DNA of 64,000 nucleotides from Tenodera sinensis (Eukaryota > Arthropoda > Insecta > Mantodea > Mantidae). The stretch spans positions 212,102,531 through 212,166,530 of the forward strand of contig CM060962.1 of the NCBI GenBank assembly GCA_030765045.1, given 5' to 3'. The notes under the pieces are model-generated. The model worked only from the letters and a program-made list of their open reading frames with translations, did no database searches and was not told the origin of the DNA. The translations under genes were made by a program, and so were the position numbers. Positions 11,151 to 22,452 of this stretch are shown here, one piece after another. Within the stretch, counting starts at the first letter, position 1. Every line of letters begins with the position of its first letter.

Positions 11151-11680
11151 GAAGTGTTTATATTTCAATCAGTGTCTTCAAAACGTGCATACATTTCCTA
11201 TTGTGGTTTTTTTTCCCACAGGTTATGCAGCTTTTTGAACGTCTTTGTGATTTGTCTTTAGGACTGGCAATTCGAAACGTAGCGGAAGATTGTAAAATTG
11301 CTTTTAGAGTATAACGAGAACATTTCTCTGCAATCGCCATTTGTTGCAGTTGTAGATGAAATATCTTTATCACTTGATGTAAAAGTAGCAGCGTTTGGAA
11401 ATCTTCCAGCTTAAAATGATTAACATCCTGAGTACGGGAATGACCACTGCATTTAAATCTTTGCCCTGCATTATTCCATTTCATATTTTTTCATTTTATA
11501 ACTTTTTGTGCTATCTCAGGGAAACAATGTGTAATTCACTTCGTTCCTCAGCCGTCCAAAAGGATTCAAAGCAAGCAAATGCGTAGTGTTGTGGTTCGGA
11601 GAGTGAATATGCCTTCTCAGAGACTCCTTTTTGCACATTTATGGCTTCTAAAGTATAAGTAACCGTTCCTGAATTCAGTT
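11150..11680 (-). other. unassigned stretch downstream of a piggyBac-like N-terminus
   Basis: The minus-strand frame at 11158-11484 ends with SKSCITCGKKNHNRKC. This could be a decayed Cys-rich tail of the piggyBac-like element whose start lies at 12133, but the Cys spacing does not clearly fit. I could not find a matching TIR on this side, so the link is speculative. Confidence 0.25.
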
Positions 11681-11681
11681 T

Positions 11682-11981
11682 CTATTTATGTGCAGCATTT
11701 TCATTTTCAGTGCTAGAATTTTCATCCACTTCAACAGAATCACGTTTACTACTTCTCTGTATCAGGTTCACCTTTAAATATAATTCGGTATCCAAGTTAC
11801 TTTCATCATTGGTATCATCATTTAAACTTCTAAGCACTTGAGTTTCAAAATCAGGGTCTCTGAGCGTCACTCCGCTGGATGGAACAGCACAATTCGCCAT
11901 TGTAAACAATACTGCTCCTGACAGAAAACTCACGCAAATGGCGACGTGACGTCTGTCAGACGTTGCCATTCTCTTGGACAC
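11682..11981 (-). pseudogene. acidic N-terminal frame of a piggyBac-like transposase
   Basis: This is a 99-codon open frame just inside the TTAA-flanked terminus. Its middle is acidic (FETQVLRSLNDDTNDESNLD), then RSSKRDSVEVDENSSTENEN. Acidic, low-complexity N-termini before the DDD domain are usual in piggyBac transposases, but they carry no diagnostic residues. The first 35 codons run through the inverted repeat. The real start may therefore be internal, and translation of the first part may be accidental. No catalytic domain follows. Confidence 0.4.
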
Positions 11982-12133
11982 AAAACAATCAGGGCCTGCT
12001 TACCTGCAATATCTCCTGTAAGTAAAGATAGGAAGGTACTGCAAGTATCAGAAGTCAACTTCTCATGTACAATGCAGGATAGCGTTTCTTAATATGCACG
12101 ACGTCTGAGAGACGTCACGTCACCAGTTGAGGG
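11682..12133 (-). mobile_element. piggyBac-like 5' end at a TTAA site
   Basis: On the minus strand TTAA (12134-12137) is followed directly by CCCTCAACTGGTGACGTGAC. This matches the TTAA plus CCC.. format of piggyBac termini. About 165-190 bp inside lies an inverted near-copy of the subterminal GACGTGACGTCT/CAGACGT block (about 11935-11965), the same architecture as the complete piggyBac derivative at 13245. The opposite TIR was not found, so the element is partial or heavily decayed. Confidence 0.6.
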
Positions 12134-12137
12134 TTAA

Positions 12138-13072
12138 ATATTTACTTTTTGTGTTTGCTATTCTTAACTCGTGAGCTTAAATGAAATGCAAATTTTAAAA
12201 TTGTTGTTAACCTGGTAAATTAACGCGCTACGGCGCTTTAAGAGGAATAGGTTCCTTTTACAGAAATTGAAATTTCCACATCTACATATAGGAGAGCGCC
12301 TGTCAAGCGAACCGTGAACTTTGAATGGCATGAATGTAGGTCCATCAAAGTGGCGCAAGGTAGGGGAGAGATGAGAGGGAACCATCGAGTTGATCATTCT
12401 ATGTCAACATCGAAGAAAATGGGGGTAGCTGCAGATCTACTACCAATTGCATTCTGAGTGTTAGGGTGAGGAACGTCGGCATAATGTTATCTGCCTAAGT
12501 ACTCTCCGTTTTACCGAAAAGTCTTTCATTTCCCCCCGAAAATGACTGTAAAAATTGTCATTAAAACATTCATGTTTGAAGTATGAACGTAATAACTAGA
12601 TTATATATCTCAAATATTTTGGGAGTACTGTAAAATCCTTTTCATTCTCATTGAATAACGTAAAAGTTTAATAAATTTGAAACCATACAACACAGAAAAA
12701 TAGTTTAGTGCAGCGAAATGTAGAGCTCGAGATTCGCCATAGCGTTAACCATTAAAATCTTCTGTTAAATTCTACAGCATTTTGAGCAATAAGCTTTCAA
12801 TGAACATTTCTTTTGTTTCACTTGAGCTCATGCAAAGGGTATAATTATATTAACAAGGTGGGACAACACAAAGCACTTTGTTGTCATATTGGTCTTACAA
12901 ACTGAATATGGACACAATTTCCTCAGCACTTATTACAATTACGAGGATGCAATTGTGAAACTAAGCTTTCCTGTGAATAACTTGTACTACAGATGGGAAA
13001 ATATTATATGGTATCTAGAGAAAATTCTGTAATTGTATGCTATTCTGACTATACATAATAAGTGCAGGAAAT
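12138..13072. other. unassigned AT-rich DNA
   Basis: No recognisable element or gene. Short frames only. Confidence 0.35.
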
Positions 13073-13244
13073 AAGTTGGGGAGGTATGCTATTCCCCCAA
13101 AATTGTATATCGATATTCGACCAGAAATATGTTTCGAGGCCACTGAAGCTCCAAAAATATTTTTAGAAAAATGTGTGCGTGCGTGTGAATGTGTGTGTGT
13201 GTGTCTCTGTGAACAGCATAACTCAAAAACAAAAATTCGGTTAA

Positions 13245-14206
13245 CCCTCCGTCGGGCGCAATATATCTGAGAGATACCTCTCCCGCTTTTTTAAACAATA
13301 TGACGCAACTGTTTATGCGAAATTTATGAAAGTCATTGTAGCTTCCTAAAACACACTGTAGCACTTCCTGGTTCATTATTGGCCAGCTGCTTGTTGTTTT
13401 TTTCGATTATCAAGCAAAAGTATCTGTGAGATATATTGCGCCCGCTCACGTACCTCATTGTTTCTGTGGTCTTCTTTTCCTGCTGGTCACGTTTTTACGT
13501 CCCATAATGTCTAAGAAGCAAGAAGTATTCAATCTGTGTAAACCTAACGACCTACAGAAAGCCCTGGCAATACTCTGGGATGAAAATGAAGATAATAATG
13601 AAGATTTTGTTGATTATTAAAGTGACACAGATTGCGAAGCTGCGACAGAAGACCGTGATGAAGATTCTTCAGGTCCTTCTACTGAAAATAAGCGCAAAGT
13701 TTGCAAGACTTGCCTTGTAGACTCAAAAAAGAAGCGACTTTCAAGATATTGCTGCAAGAAATCTGAAATGTACTATTGTTTAGAGCATGCCGGACAGGTT
13801 TGCAAGAAGTGTTCTGAGAATTTGCAGTGAAAACTCTCAAGTATATTACAGACACACGCACATACAATTTAGTTCAAAGAACTGATTAATTGTAATAATC
13901 TTTATAATTTCCTAAAAACTGATGATGTTTATTGTTAACTTTATGTTCAAATATAAGAATAATCACCCTTTCACATTTTGTACATTCGCAGTATTAGTTT
14001 ATTTTCTGCAACTTACATAACTCATGTTTTTGAAATGTAGTATGATGAATTGTAATACTTTGAAAATAAAATTTGGTATACATAATTAAAACACAATAAA
14101 ATACAAATATTTCACATTTAGGAGGAATTTCAGACAGCACAGAGGCAGATATGTACGTGGTATCTCGCCCGAACACGTAACAATAGGTATTGCGCCTGAC
14201 GGAGGG
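13245..14206 (+). mobile_element. internally deleted piggyBac element, TTAA TSD
   Basis: TTAA flanks both ends (13241-13244 and 14207-14210). The inverted repeats are CCCTCCGTCGGGCGCAATA (13245-13263) and TATTGCGCCTGACGGAGGG (14188-14206), with 18 of 19 pairing. A second, inward-facing copy of the left subterminal block (GATATATTGCGCCCG) lies near 13430-13444. At 962 bp it is far shorter than an autonomous piggyBac (about 2.4 kb) and retains only the two ends of the transposase gene. Confidence 0.92.
13507..13830 (+). pseudogene. piggyBac transposase reduced to acidic N-terminus plus Cys-rich C-terminus
   Basis: One frame of 108 codons runs from ATG 13507 to TGA 13828-13830, with a single in-frame TAA at 13618-13620. 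The first part is acidic (ILWDENEDNNEDFVDY, stop, then SDTDCEAATEDRDEDSS), like piggyBac N-termini. The last part, VCKTCLVDSKKKRLSRYCC followed by SEMYYCLEHAGQVCKKCSEN, is a cysteine-rich domain of the type that ends piggyBac transposases and binds the TIRs. The whole DDD catalytic core is missing. If read through, or translated downstream of the stop, it would yield a small DNA-binding-only protein. Such function is inference; the stop suggests decay. Confidence 0.7.
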
Positions 14207-14261
14207 TTAAATAGCAAACTTGGTATATAAGTTCCGTATGTTACAAGAATGAAAGAATGAC

Positions 14262-14345
14262 CGCCTCCGTAGCGCAGTGGTAGGGCGCCTGCCCTTGGTG
14301 CGGGGGAGGACGGTTCGCTTCCAGGTAACGGCTTGAGGATTTTTC
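14262..14345 (+). mobile_element. tRNA-derived SINE head (third type)
   Basis: Box A-like TAGCGCAGTGGTAG (14270-14283) and box B-like GGTTCGCTTCC (14312-14322) are correctly spaced for a tRNA promoter. The sequence does not fold as a normal tRNA because the anticodon region is lengthened (GGTGCGGGGGAGGAC), so a SINE head is favoured. The 3' boundary is unclear: AT-rich DNA with a palindromic ATTACTT/AAGTAAT follows, and no TSD was identified. Confidence 0.55.
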
Positions 14346-14897
14346 CATCAAAGCAAACACATTAATTACTTTAGAAGTAATTATTTTTTCTTCCTGGTGG
14401 TGTTTGTTGGGCAATTAGAGTTCATAAAATAATAAAACACTTGTGATATTTTAGTTTTGATGTGCACGGAGTATTTTTAATATTAAGGTACTTTTGTATT
14501 GTGAATAAATTAGATAATAAGTTCCTTCAAAACTATAAAACAGATTGTGCTGGAACTTGGTGTGTTAGTTTATAATAATCACCCTTAAGTGTGCAAAATA
14601 TTCATTTCATAGCTATGAAAACATATAAAGTTCAAAATTGAGTTCCCGGTTCCATTAAGGATGTTAAGGTTACTTGGTACCCACTTGTTTCACATAAGTG
14701 CAAAAGCAATCAACATGTATATACGTAAACTCCTTAACATCGCTTGGTCCTTCCGTTGTCATTCACAACCTAAAACCTATACATTTATGAAACCTCAGTT
14801 TCATTTTTAATTTTTGCATGCTTATGGGCTATGATGCATAATATTATTAACAATACTCTGTTGCTGGCTAGAGGCCTGAGAGAACCCCTAGGTTTAT
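14346..14897. other. unassigned AT-rich DNA
   Basis: No element or gene recognised between the SINE head and the next piggyBac-like element. Confidence 0.35.
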
Positions 14898-14901
14898 TTA
14901 A

Positions 14902-16416
14902 CCCTAGCATTACCAAGGGGAAGGGGTACTTTATGCCCACCTTCTGTAAATTCTTAAATTCTCCTTATTAATTGTTTGATTAAAGGCATGCAGTTAGTAA
15001 TTATTGTCAGACACTGTTTCTACTACTGAAATGCGTAGGTAATTGTTTCAAATTTTTCATTGTTGGTCTTTTTGAGAGACAATGAAATGTCGAGACGTTC
15101 ATAAAATACTGCCTCGATTGTTTAATATGATTCATGTCAGAAGCAAAAAATCTAATGTGTTGCACTCACATGACTTTCTCTACTCTTGAACTAACCATTC
15201 TTACAAACTCTTATTCCTATATCTTCTTTCTTGTTAGTTGTGATAAACATTTGTACAAATTATCCTATTGCTTATTTCCTTGTAGGTGCAAGGGGAATGT
15301 TAGAATACAGTAGGCTTTGTGCGATAGTCAAATGTTTGAGATTATGTTGTCTTTTCACACTTAACATATAAAAAAATGGACAGCGATGACCCATTTCACG
15401 AAAGTTCTAAGTTTTCCGAAACTCACACACATAACAAGGAATATCTCCGAAATGGTTCACCCTACAAGAAAATTTATTGAGACATAAATCGTGTATTTTA
15501 GCAAGATCTACATTGTTTGTATAGTATGATTTGGTCTATCTCTAACGGTTTACCAGTTATGCAAAATTCGTCCAGAGTAAATACGGCTACAGGGGCAATA
15601 GCCAGAAAATTCAAGATATACATTTCATTTGTCATCAAAATATCTCAAACGTATGACATTTTAATCAAAATCGCCATTTTCAAGAAAATCAAAATTTTCG
15701 AAAAATGTTCCATATAAATGGTAGTTTAGGGTGGGGCTATTTTCTTCAAAATCTTCGTGTCACATCCTTGAAAGACATTAAACTTAAATGCCAACTTTGG
15801 TTTATAACCGACTTTTCGTTTTTGAGTTATGCTGTCCACAGACTGACAGACTGATAGACTGACAGACTTGACACACACACAGACACACACATACACACGG
15901 ACCTTTTTCTAAAAATGCTTTTTTGGATTTAGGGGGCCTCAAAACATGTATTTCCGGTGAAATCTCGACATCGAATTTTTGGGTCGAATACAATACTTCC
16001 CCTACTTACCAGTAGAGAAAGTAAAAAGGAATAGTTCTTAACAATGTTAAATATTACCTTTATAAACTTGGCAGTATATAATACCCAATTTTAAAATAAA
16101 ATATGTTTTAAAAATTCCTCAGATATTTTGTTACCAGTGGTGGTCATAAAGTAACCCTCCCCCCCCCCTCCCACCCACATCCAATTGGTAGCATGAGTTC
16201 TGTAGTAAGGATTGGCATAATATCTAATGTGATTCATATAAAAAGTAAAAAAGGAATAGTTAAACAATGTTAAATACTACCTTCAAAAACATGACAAGAT
16301 ATAATACCCAATTTCAAAATAAATTTGTTTTAATAACTGCTCAGACATTTTGTTGCTAGTGGTGGTCACAAAGTTGGTAGCATAAAGTTCTGAAATGTGG
16401 CTTGGCATTGCTAGGG
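14902..16416. mobile_element. piggyBac-like MITE holding a family A copy
   Basis: TTAA at 14898-14901 and 16417-16420 flanks inverted ends CCCTAGCATTACCAAG (14902-14917) and CTTGGCATTGCTAGGG (16401-16416), with 14 of 16 pairing. Subterminal GGTACTTTATGCCCACC near 14915-14933 has an inverted partner near 16136-16160. Without the family A copy (15151-16026) the element would be about 640 bp. A tandem duplication of about 225 bp lies inside it (units near 16028 and 16253). No transposase frame was found. Confidence 0.8.
15151..16026 (+). mobile_element. full-length family A (HINE-like) copy
   Basis: This is one of the two best-preserved copies. It starts TCTAATGTGTTGCACTCAC with ACTTTCTCTACT at 15173-15184. 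It ends with ACTTCCCCTACT, loop TACC, AGTAGAGAAAGT and then AAAAA (15995-16026). A (CA)n block lies at about 15869-15899. By eye it is very similar to the copy at 59979-60788, which lacks about 60 bp of the interior. It interrupts a piggyBac-like element whose duplicated unit preserves the pre-insertion site near 16236-16257. Confidence 0.9.
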
Positions 16417-16420
16417 TTAA

Positions 16421-16812
16421 ACGTTATAGTCTGCGAACGAACACAGCTCCGTAATTGCTTGAATAGAACATCTAAAATTACACTTTTGCTGTAACTACAA
16501 CCTTATTTCTTTAGCTGCAAGAATGACTAATCGGCAGTTACGTGTCGTACAAGTCAACCAAACCCTGCGCGGCTACTATTGTTACATATCACTTACAGGA
16601 GTATGAACTACAAAATCCCAAGGGGTTTGAAGAAAGGCATCATGTACTTTGCAATGTTGATGACTTACTCTGGATGGCAATTTGTATGAATCAGATGATT
16701 CCAATTCTGAAGATAAGCTGAAAACATTTTTAGATTCAGAAACTGATTACGATGAAAGCAACCTATGTGATAATAACGTATATTTTATACGTAACATCAT
16801 ATGTTTATCACA
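16421..16812 (+). other. unassigned; acidic frame near an (ATT)n block
   Basis: The frame at about 16682-16790 reads MYESDDSNSEDKLKTF, then LDSETDYDESNL. It is acidic and reminiscent of piggyBac N-termini, but it has no domain and runs into a microsatellite. A remnant of a further piggyBac element is possible, unproven. Confidence 0.25.
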
Positions 16813-17453
<641 letters not shown>

Positions 17454-17671
17454 GAAAATACATTTCAAATCACAAATTGTATAACCTGAACATCGCAATT
17501 TACTATCTTTCTGTGTAGTGTAGTACAAATTCTAGTGTATACTGTATTCATGCCACATTTTATCTATCTTTGATCCATCTATTAAGGCAATGCTAATAAA
17601 AATCATGGATCTTTAAACTAAATGAAGTTAAACGTGGGAATGAAGGAAAAAATGAAAATTTAGAAAAAATA

Positions 17672-18418
17672 TCTGATGTGTTGCACTTACATGACCTTCT
17701 CTGCTCTTGCACATATACTAATCTTACAAACATGCTCCTCTATCTACTTCATGTTAGTGGAGATAAATATTATTGTACAAATTATCTTATTGCTAATTTT
17801 CTTGGAGGTGCAAGGGGAATAATGTAGGCTTTAAGCGATATTCACATGCTTTAATAGTGGTCGCTATATAATGACTTTTAAATTCCGTTCTGTTTGTATG
17901 ACCAAGAGATTAAAAAAATAAATAAATAAATAAATAAAAAATAAAGACCTCCCATTTAAGAAGGGCTTATAAGTATCGCAAAAATTCTGATAAATAACAA
18001 GGAATATCTCCAAAATCGTTTGCTTCATAAAAGACATTAGTTTATATAAATTGTGTGTTTTAAAGAAATCTGCATTTTTGTACAGTGAGACATGGTCTAT
18101 GTCTTACATTTATCAGCCAAGCAAAAGTCATTCAAGAGTAAACATGACTACATGGACTATAGCCAGAAAATTAAAATACACGTTTCATTTGCCATGAAAA
18201 CATCTTAAACACATGACACTTTAATCAAAATTGTTAGAGCCATTTTTGAGAAAATAAAAATGTTCGAGAAAAGTTTACGTGTAAAGTATAGGAATTTTCT
18301 TCAAAATCTTCGTGTCGCATCCTCAAAAGATATTAAACTTGAATACCAAGTTTGGTTTATAACCGACTTTTCGTTTTTGGGTTATGCTGTTCATACACAC
18401 ACACACACACACACATAC

Positions 18419-18449
<31 letters not shown>

Positions 18450-18584
18450 AACGGACTAAAAATACCTTTTTTTCGATTCAGGGGACCTCAAACATGTATT
18501 TCCAGTGAAATCTCGACATCGAATTTTAGGGTCAATAGGGTCATTACTTCCCCTACTTGCTATATGTAGTAGAGAAAGCAAAAA
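17672..18584 (+). mobile_element. family A copy, near full length
   Basis: Starts TCTGATGTGTTGCACTTAC and ends in a hairpin ACTTCCCCTACT...AGTAGAGAAAGC followed by AAAAAT. It contains an (AAAT)n run at about 17912-17945 and a long (CA)n block at 18393-18450. More diverged than the 15.1-kb copy. Confidence 0.85.
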
Positions 18585-19550
18585 TAAATAAAGGCATATA
18601 AGCACAAAAATACAGGTAGAAGGGAAGTCATTACATTACTTCTAATATGTGCTTCATAGAAGGCTTACAAGCAAAAAGTGTAATGGCATTTAGTTCTTTG
18701 ATCAGCCGATTTCGAAGAAATAAGTGGTTTTTCATCCAAATTGGATGCATAATTCCACAAGAATACACGAGCATAAACAGTTTGTTACTGATAAGATGCG
18801 TAGAGTAGCTTATTTCTGACATAGCTTCGGTAGTAATAATGCTACATCACACAGGGTTTCGAAATAATTAATCACTTAAAACGTGAAGAAAAACTCCAAG
18901 CAGCTTTTTGACACGTGCAGTGAGTCGACAACGTTGCGCTGAGGTTGGTCAGAGAATTGACCTTGTTTGTGGATGTAAACATGTCGGGCGCTTTCGCTTT
19001 CGTTGTAATGTTTTGGGAGCTAACGTTTGTGATTGGCCTACGCCGGCTTAGTAAACACACAAGGACAAGGCAGCGTATTTGTTTGTGTTTTCAAGAAGCA
19101 CCGTTACTGTGTTTGTTTATGTACTGAGCTAGGGAAAGTGACACCCACACATCTGCAGTGTTGCCAGCTTGTTTTCGACAAAACTAAAATATCTCCGTAG
19201 GAAATATTGAGAAACAAAAAACGTAAGATACAATATGTGTTCCGAATACCGAGATCTACCACTGGTTTAAACTAATGTAATGACTTCCCTTCCACCCGGT
19301 ACTACCAAGTACCAACGGTGTTCTACCAGGGCGCGGGTCTAACGGAGTGTTAATATTCCACTCACGTCATTCAGTCACAGCAAATTAAGGTACAAGTAAA
19401 AGCTAACTGAACTGTAAAAGGGCGAGAGAAATATTTGTTGCTCTATGTACTGAAGTCGTCCTACAAATAGGTAGGTACTTGAATTTTAGAGCTCAGTGTC
19501 TCAAATGTCCTAGAAGGCCAAGTTGAGAAACGTTAGTGTGAAGCATAATT
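18585..19550. other. unassigned DNA
   Basis: No element or gene recognised. The small frames at 18872-19127 on both strands overlap each other and carry no known motif. Confidence 0.35.
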
Positions 19551-19554
19551 CACG

Positions 19555-20095
19555 TTCTTTTAGTTATGAACTGCGTAGCTCACAAACAAAAACTTGTGTT
19601 TAAGTTCATATCAGCCAAAGTTGGTACACGAAATGTTTCAAGAAAATCCTCTACTCCAAGCAACTTTACACTGAACAATTTTTAGCTGCTTAATTTTCTC
19701 AAAATTCGCTGTAAGAATTTTGTTGAAAATACTATATATTTAAGATATATACACAATAAATAAAATGTACATTTATAATTTTCTGGAAGCACCCTTGTGA
19801 AACTCATTTGTGAAGCTTATTTAGCTCAGAAGGAATTGTGTAATACTGGTAAATGTTAAGAAATAGTGAAAAACTCACCACACATAAAATATAGATCTCT
19901 AAGAAAATCAATTGATTTCAGATATTCTGTTTTGTGGTCTAAGTCATTTCCAATATATCCGTTAATATTAGTTTCAATTGATCAATACTTTGTGGGTTTT
20001 ATAAGATTCTGTGGCTATTACTTTTTTCTACTGATGTCATGGGAAGAATATGGCATTTTGGTGCCATGATAAGCCGCTCTTAAATACCTGACTAG
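19555..20095 (-). mobile_element. highly diverged family A fragment
   Basis: It shares ordered phrases with the reverse-oriented copy at 29.2-29.9 kb: TCATTTC..A.ATA, TAATATTAGTTTCAATTGAT, the TTTGTGGGTTTTATAA region and CTGATGTCATGGGAAGAATA. Both ends are missing. It may represent an older subfamily. Confidence 0.6.
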
Positions 20096-20239
20096 TCCGT
20101 TCCCTCAATCTCTCTTGTGATGCATAAGCAAAGCACATCATTAAATCGTATCTTATATTTTTTCTCAATTAAGATAAAGATGTTATGAAAACAAACGTAC
20201 ATAAGGACAAAAAGAAAACAGCCCGAAAATTATAGCGGA

Positions 20240-21210
20240 ATAGCATTACTTCATAAATGCCCATTAAAGTAGAACAGCAAGACTCCAGAAAAAAATATAT
20301 CTATAGTGGATGCAATGAATATAATCAGAAAAATTATAGAAATATCGATGGAAATTAATAAACCAGTACTTTTGTGTTTTGTGAACTTGAAGAAAGCATT
20401 CGATAGGGTAAAATTAAAGCTGTACTACCAATATTACAAGAAAAAGGCGCACCCATGTAACTGATTAGATAAATAATAGAGCTCAACACAGACTGCAAAA
20501 TAAAAGTAAAGGAACAACCTGAAGAAAGAACAATTGGCGAGGGAATTATACAAGGCGATTCTGTATTTTCATTCCTTTTTATTGTTATAATGAATAAATT
20601 AATTGAGGGGAAAGAAATAGAATATGGAAATAAACACACAGAAAACTAAAGGCCTAACAGTACCAAAAGAATCACTGAAATGCAAATTAGAAGTGGAAAG
20701 AAAAAACATTGGACATGTTTCAGAATTTAATTATTTAGGCATTCAAATAACTAGCACGAAAAATTTAAATCGAGAAGTAAAAACACGCGCATATCAGGAT
20801 GCATAAGACATAATGTGGCCTAATAAGTATATAGCAGTAGACAGTAAAGTCCACATTTATAAAACAATTGTGAGACCAATCTTAACTTAGGCAGCATAAG
20901 CCAGAGCAGATATAAACAGAACAAGTATTAAGTACATATAAATTGAGAACATTAAGAACAATTCAAGGAAAAGGTGTTATTAGATAAAATACGTAATACA
21001 GAAATCAGAGAAAATTGCCAAATTCAGCATATAACAAAATGTATTAACGAGTGACGAAATACTGGAAAGAACACATTAATAAGTTGGGAAAAAATCGTCT
21101 AATAAAAACGCCAAAGAGGGCAGACCTTTAGATGGGAGAAGACCAAGAGGAAGACCCGTTAGGAAATGCTTTGACAGTATTTATAGCTCATCCGCAGAAT
21201 AAAAGGAGAA
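20240..21210 (+). pseudogene. LINE endonuclease/RT-type fragment lacking the YADD box
   Basis: Plus-strand translation gives ISMEINKPVLLCFVNLKKAF with DRVKL (RT A box, 'F.D..KAFDRV', first Asp replaced by Asn). GIIQGDSVFSFLFIVIMNKL follows (B box, usually GIRQGDSLSP.LF...M). The frame then jumps straight to EINTQKTKGLTVPK (usually '..N..KTK.M') and EFNYLGIQITSTKNLNREV ('F.YLG..I'). The stretch that should hold the catalytic YADD is deleted at about 20620. Downstream are YKTIVRPILT and a GRRPRGRPVRKCFD tail ('GR..GRP..RW.D'). The RT type resembles the RTE/CR1-like LINEs common in insects. Stops are frequent; inactive. Confidence 0.75.
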
Positions 21211-21471
21211 ATGAAGAGATTATTCTACACACAAAGAAGAAGAACAAGAAGGGGAAAAAATAGAAATTATTAACAGTGAAGTACTGTTAACTAGTCACTA
21301 CATATTTCATCTTAAATAATTAAGCCGAAATGGTGAACGCCATAATTATGGATATAATACTGCGCCACATGGCGGAATTAAATAATCAGAAAATGTTAAA
21401 ATCGTTACATGTATAAAGCTACAGAATCTGGGAGATTAGTGGTGGCTAAAATGGTCAAAAAGGCACGAAAT

Positions 21472-21943
21472 GTTACAGACAAGTCATTAGGGGCGAGCTT
21501 CCAGGTAGTCAAGCGAGACCTGGTAAGACCAGTTTTCCTGGAAATCGCTCAGTGCCGGTGTTGAGCAGGAAAACAAGGGGTGGTCGTTTCTTCGAAACCC
21601 TGTTGCTAATTGGGAAGTGAAAGGTATAGAGAGCGTCATGACGCACAGGGACTTGCCGGGCAGAACCCAGAGAGAGCGGTTCGGTGAGACTTGCCCTCCA
21701 GAACCGGACGAAACGGGTCACTACACTCGTCGCCCATATCTCCGAGCGAGCACTTCAGTCACGGCACTTGCATTCCGGATCCTCGAGTGTGAGGATACAT
21801 TATATTTAATAGTAACAATCTTCGGTATTAGTAAAGACACAGTCACGACTTAACGTTGTTAATAACGATCGGCAAATCTCACGCATTCTTATTTTGGTGA
21901 GAATAAAAGTATTCAAACGAGAGTTCTGGTTTTAATCGCAAAC
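21472..21943 (+). mobile_element. candidate LTR of an LTR retrotransposon
   Basis: The stretch begins TGTTACAGACAAG and ends GCAAACA, fitting the TG...CA format. A TATA-like TTATATTTAA lies near 21801-21810 and a polyadenylation signal AATAAA at 21902-21907, the spacing expected for U3-R-U5. The GC content is higher than its surroundings. The next ATG (about 21973) opens MPEQPEQESPESSIPRRVAA, which could be the start of a gag protein but stops within about 30 codons. Only this end of the element is present, so no second LTR or TSD can confirm it. Confidence 0.4.
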
Positions 21944-22206
21944 ACCCACGCATACCCCGAGGTTAAAATCACATGCCAGAGCAGCCGGAGCAGGAATCAC
22001 CAGAAAGCAGCATTCCGCGTAGGGTAGCGGCACGGAGGAGCGGGTAATCCCACATCAATAAGATAAGTGAAGCCTAGTTTTTAGACAGTTATGGTTATTT
22101 ATTAATCTGGATATGAAAGTTTGCAGAGGCTACATATAAATGTATTATTAAATACATTATTGCGGGTAGAGAAACTCAGGTGGAATGTATCACATCAGAT
22201 CCTTGT

Positions 22207-22452
<246 letters not shown>

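Larger units (their letters stand above)
13073..14240 (-). mobile_element. family A fragment interrupted by a piggyBac derivative
   Basis: 13073-13240 matches the hairpin-distal end of family A in reverse: AAGTTGGGGAGGTATG, a (GT)n block at about 13170-13205, then GAACAGCATAACTCAAAAAC. The family phrase resumes at TTAA 14207 and reads to about 14240 (AAACTTGGTATATAAGTT). The piggyBac derivative sits between, in the family's conserved CGGTTAAAAACC site. The rest of the copy is lost. Confidence 0.75.

Noticed and set aside
15151..16026. Family A as a LINE or a classical TIR transposon
   Set aside because: There is no RT frame, no poly-A-type tail with variable TSD, and the paired motifs are subterminal and not terminal. 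The terminal hairpins fit a rolling-circle element better.
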